DNA of 15,491 nt from positions 1-15,491 of the forward strand of contig WJIO01000187.1 in NCBI GenBank assembly GCA_014730235.1. The letters run 5' to 3'. This stretch comes from Candidatus Poribacteria bacterium. Its GTDB lineage: Bacteria; Poribacteria; DTPJ01; WJIO01. Both the position numbers and the translations under genes were made by a program. A model generated the notes under the pieces. That model had not been told where the DNA came from and searched no databases. It saw nothing but the letters and a program-made list of their open reading frames with translations. Of this stretch, positions 13,810-15,491 are shown piece after piece. Position 1 is the stretch's first letter, and every line of letters begins with the position of its first letter.

Positions 13810-15491
13810 ATGAATAAAAACGAAAGAAATTTGCAGGCATTTCCCCCGCACTTATTTAAAATTTTACTTATTATACCTCTGTTTATAATATTCAGTCTAT
13901 CCCTGGCCCAGGGTGCAAATATATCAGGCAAAGTCCAGATAGAGGGCAGAACAGACCTGAGCGGAGTATTAATAACCGTTCAGGGGGTTAGTCTATCAGG
14001 AATTACCAAAGAGGACGGAACATATTATATACAGGACGTTCCATCAGGCTCTTTTACTCTGGTAGCTCAAAAACCTGGCTGCATTGTAGAGGTGCAGGAC
14101 ATAACTGTAGGTATTGATAACACCCAGGCAGATTTTAACCTAATCCCTGGTGACCTGAAAATTGACAACCAGATCAACCTGCTGGACAGACTTATGTTAT
14201 CCAGGGCATGGGGAGCTCAATCAGGCGACGCGAACTGGGATGATATGCTGGATATATATGAGGATGACGTTATAGACAATAACGATCTGGATCTGCTTAT
14301 ATCTCACTGGAAAAAGGGTAATTCCAATATACAGTTGGGGGCTTTGATGGTGGCATCAGAACCCAGCGGAGCGTCAATATTAATTAACGGAGCGGATACC
14401 GGAAAAACTACACCTCACAGCTTTACAGGTATCGTTACAGGTCAATATGTTATTACATTAATGGTGGAAAATTACGCCCCGGGTGTTGCTGAAGCACAAA
14501 TTTTAGATGGGGAAACAACCCAGATTGATATGATACTGGACGATCAACCGCCGGAGTTCGCCAACTGGGAATTAGATCCTGCAAATTTAACCGAGGATAC
14601 GCAGGGAAGACTCAGGATATCAATACAGGTTATAGACCAGGGAGGAAGCGGTCTATCAAATAATCCCCCGCAGTTTGACTACCACGTAGGATCAGACACA
14701 AAATATAACGGATATGAAAATATGACAAAAGAATCCGGGGATACCTGGTATTTTGAAATACCTGAACCGGTACAATCATGGAACGCCCTTCGAGGGGAAA
14801 TGGTGTTCTTTAAGGCAAAAGCAGACGATGCAGCAGGAAACGAGGCAGAAAGTCAGGAACAAACAGAAATAATAGATGATATTAATGATAAACCAATAGT
14901 AAATCTTACAAGCGCTATAAATCCCTGGGAGCGGGGATTAATTATAATACAGGCAGAGGCTGATGACAGCGACGGAAATATAACCAGCGTAAAATTTGAA
15001 TACAGCCTTGACAACTCCCTATGGCAGCAGATCGGTAATATAGATACAACATCACCCTACTCAGTACCCTGGGACACCACTTCAACGATACCAGCAGTTG
15101 ATGACAGCGTATGGGTAAGAGCTATTGCAACAGATAATGGAGGCCTGACAGATCTGGACGTTATTGCTGACAGCTTTAGAATTGATAACCAACCTCCCTC
15201 AACAACCCATGATTATGATGGTCAATGGAAAAACGAAAACTTCACCATAAACCTAAGCGCAGACGATGGAAGCGGCGTAGGTCTGGCAAAGATAGCATAT
15301 GTATTAAATAGCGGTAATATTCAGGAATTCGAGATAAACGGACAGCGATCTATATCAGTAAATATTATATCAGATAGCAGCACAAACTCCATTGAATACT
15401 GGAGTATTGACGCTCTGGGTAACGAAGAATCCCACCAGACACTATCCAACATTAAGCTGGATAAAACCCCGCCGGTATTCGCCAACTGGCA
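13810..15491 (+). CDS. Exported dockerin protein with PEGA and Ig-like domains (3' end missing)
   Basis: 560 codons are visible; the frame runs off the right edge. A signal peptide (about 1-36, ending SLSLAQG) leads into a carboxypeptidase-regulatory-like sandwich (37-112; SGVLITVQG, GTYYIQDVPSGSFTL). Residues 113-169 form a type I dockerin: the first calcium loop is DLKIDNQINLLD (115-126) with helix RLMLSRAWG, and the second is DIYEDDVIDNND (148-159) with helix LDLLISHWKK. Next come a PEGA domain (177-244; SEPSGASILINGADTGKTTP), two Ig-like domains (about 246-355 and 361-458), and an OmpL47/Big_3-like domain (461-554; EYWSIDALGN, KLDKTPP). The last codons, PPVFANW, begin another copy of the domain starting at 248. 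The start has a modest AGGGA 7 nt upstream. No catalytic domain is visible. It probably docks on the cohesin encoded two genes upstream. Confidence 0.87.
   Translation, partial: MNKNERNLQAFPPHLFKILLIIPLFIIFSLSLAQGANISGKVQIEGRTDLSGVLITVQGVSLSGITKEDGTYYIQDVPSGSFTLVAQKPGCIVEVQDITVGIDNTQADFNLIPGDLKIDNQINLLDRLMLSRAWGAQSGDANWDDMLDIYEDDVIDNNDLDLLISHWKKGNSNIQLGALMVASEPSGASILINGADTGKTTPHSFTGIVTGQYVITLMVENYAPGVAEAQILDGETTQIDMILDDQPPEFANWELDPANLTEDTQGRLRISIQVIDQGGSGLSNNPPQFDYHVGSDTKYNGYENMTKESGDTWYFEIPEPVQSWNALRGEMVFFKAKADDAAGNEAESQEQTEIIDDINDKPIVNLTSAINPWERGLIIIQAEADDSDGNITSVKFEYSLDNSLWQQIGNIDTTSPYSVPWDTTSTIPAVDDSVWVRAIATDNGGLTDLDVIADSFRIDNQPPSTTHDYDGQWKNENFTINLSADDGSGVGLAKIAYVLNSGNIQEFEINGQRSISVNIISDSSTNSIEYWSIDALGNEESHQTLSNIKLDKTPPVFANW

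Overview
The window looks like chromosomal DNA from an uncultured or little-studied Gram-negative bacterium of the FCB or candidate-phylum type, moderately A+T-rich. This rests on three things. Two proteins end in a C-terminal FlgD/type IX secretion (T9SS)-like sorting domain built on an NFPNP or NYPNP motif. One protein is a PorV/UPF0164-like outer-membrane protein. Most of the coding DNA encodes exported proteins made of Ig-like repeats. The sorting domain of the giant protein (IPYHLA, then AAYWD, then GLYFY and RKM) reminds me most of Poribacteria and related lineages; that placement is an inference from memory.

Layout. Minus strand, right to left: guaA (GMP synthase, 9839-11416), then after a 64-bp gap a giant exported protein of about 2,559 residues built from some 20 Ig-like repeats (2095-9774), then a small TPR lipoprotein (1438-2037). 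No terminator separates these three, so they may form one transcript from the guaA promoter. A further minus-strand gene (1-1198, cut by the left edge) has its own near-consensus promoter at 1337-1365 and encodes a LolA-like plus Ig-like secreted protein.

Plus strand, from a divergent promoter at 11627-11655: a cohesin-domain protein with a C-terminal sorting domain (11724-12536), a PorV-like outer-membrane protein 17 bp downstream (12554-13597), and after 212 bp a large exported protein that carries a dockerin domain (13810 to the right edge).

Most interesting reading. The right-hand cluster encodes a cohesin, a candidate secretion or anchoring partner (PorV-like) and a dockerin side by side. 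A testable model is that the cohesin is exported and fixed to the cell surface by its sorting domain with help from the PorV-like protein, and that it then captures the dockerin-bearing Ig-repeat protein through calcium-dependent cohesin-dockerin binding. That would be a cellulosome-like attachment principle with no enzyme visible in this window. The intergenic spaces also hold short repeats: 7-bp TCAGTRA tandem units at two gene ends, a 12-bp inverted repeat overlapping a stop codon, and a C-rich palindrome. No tRNA, rRNA, CRISPR array or intact insertion sequence was seen.
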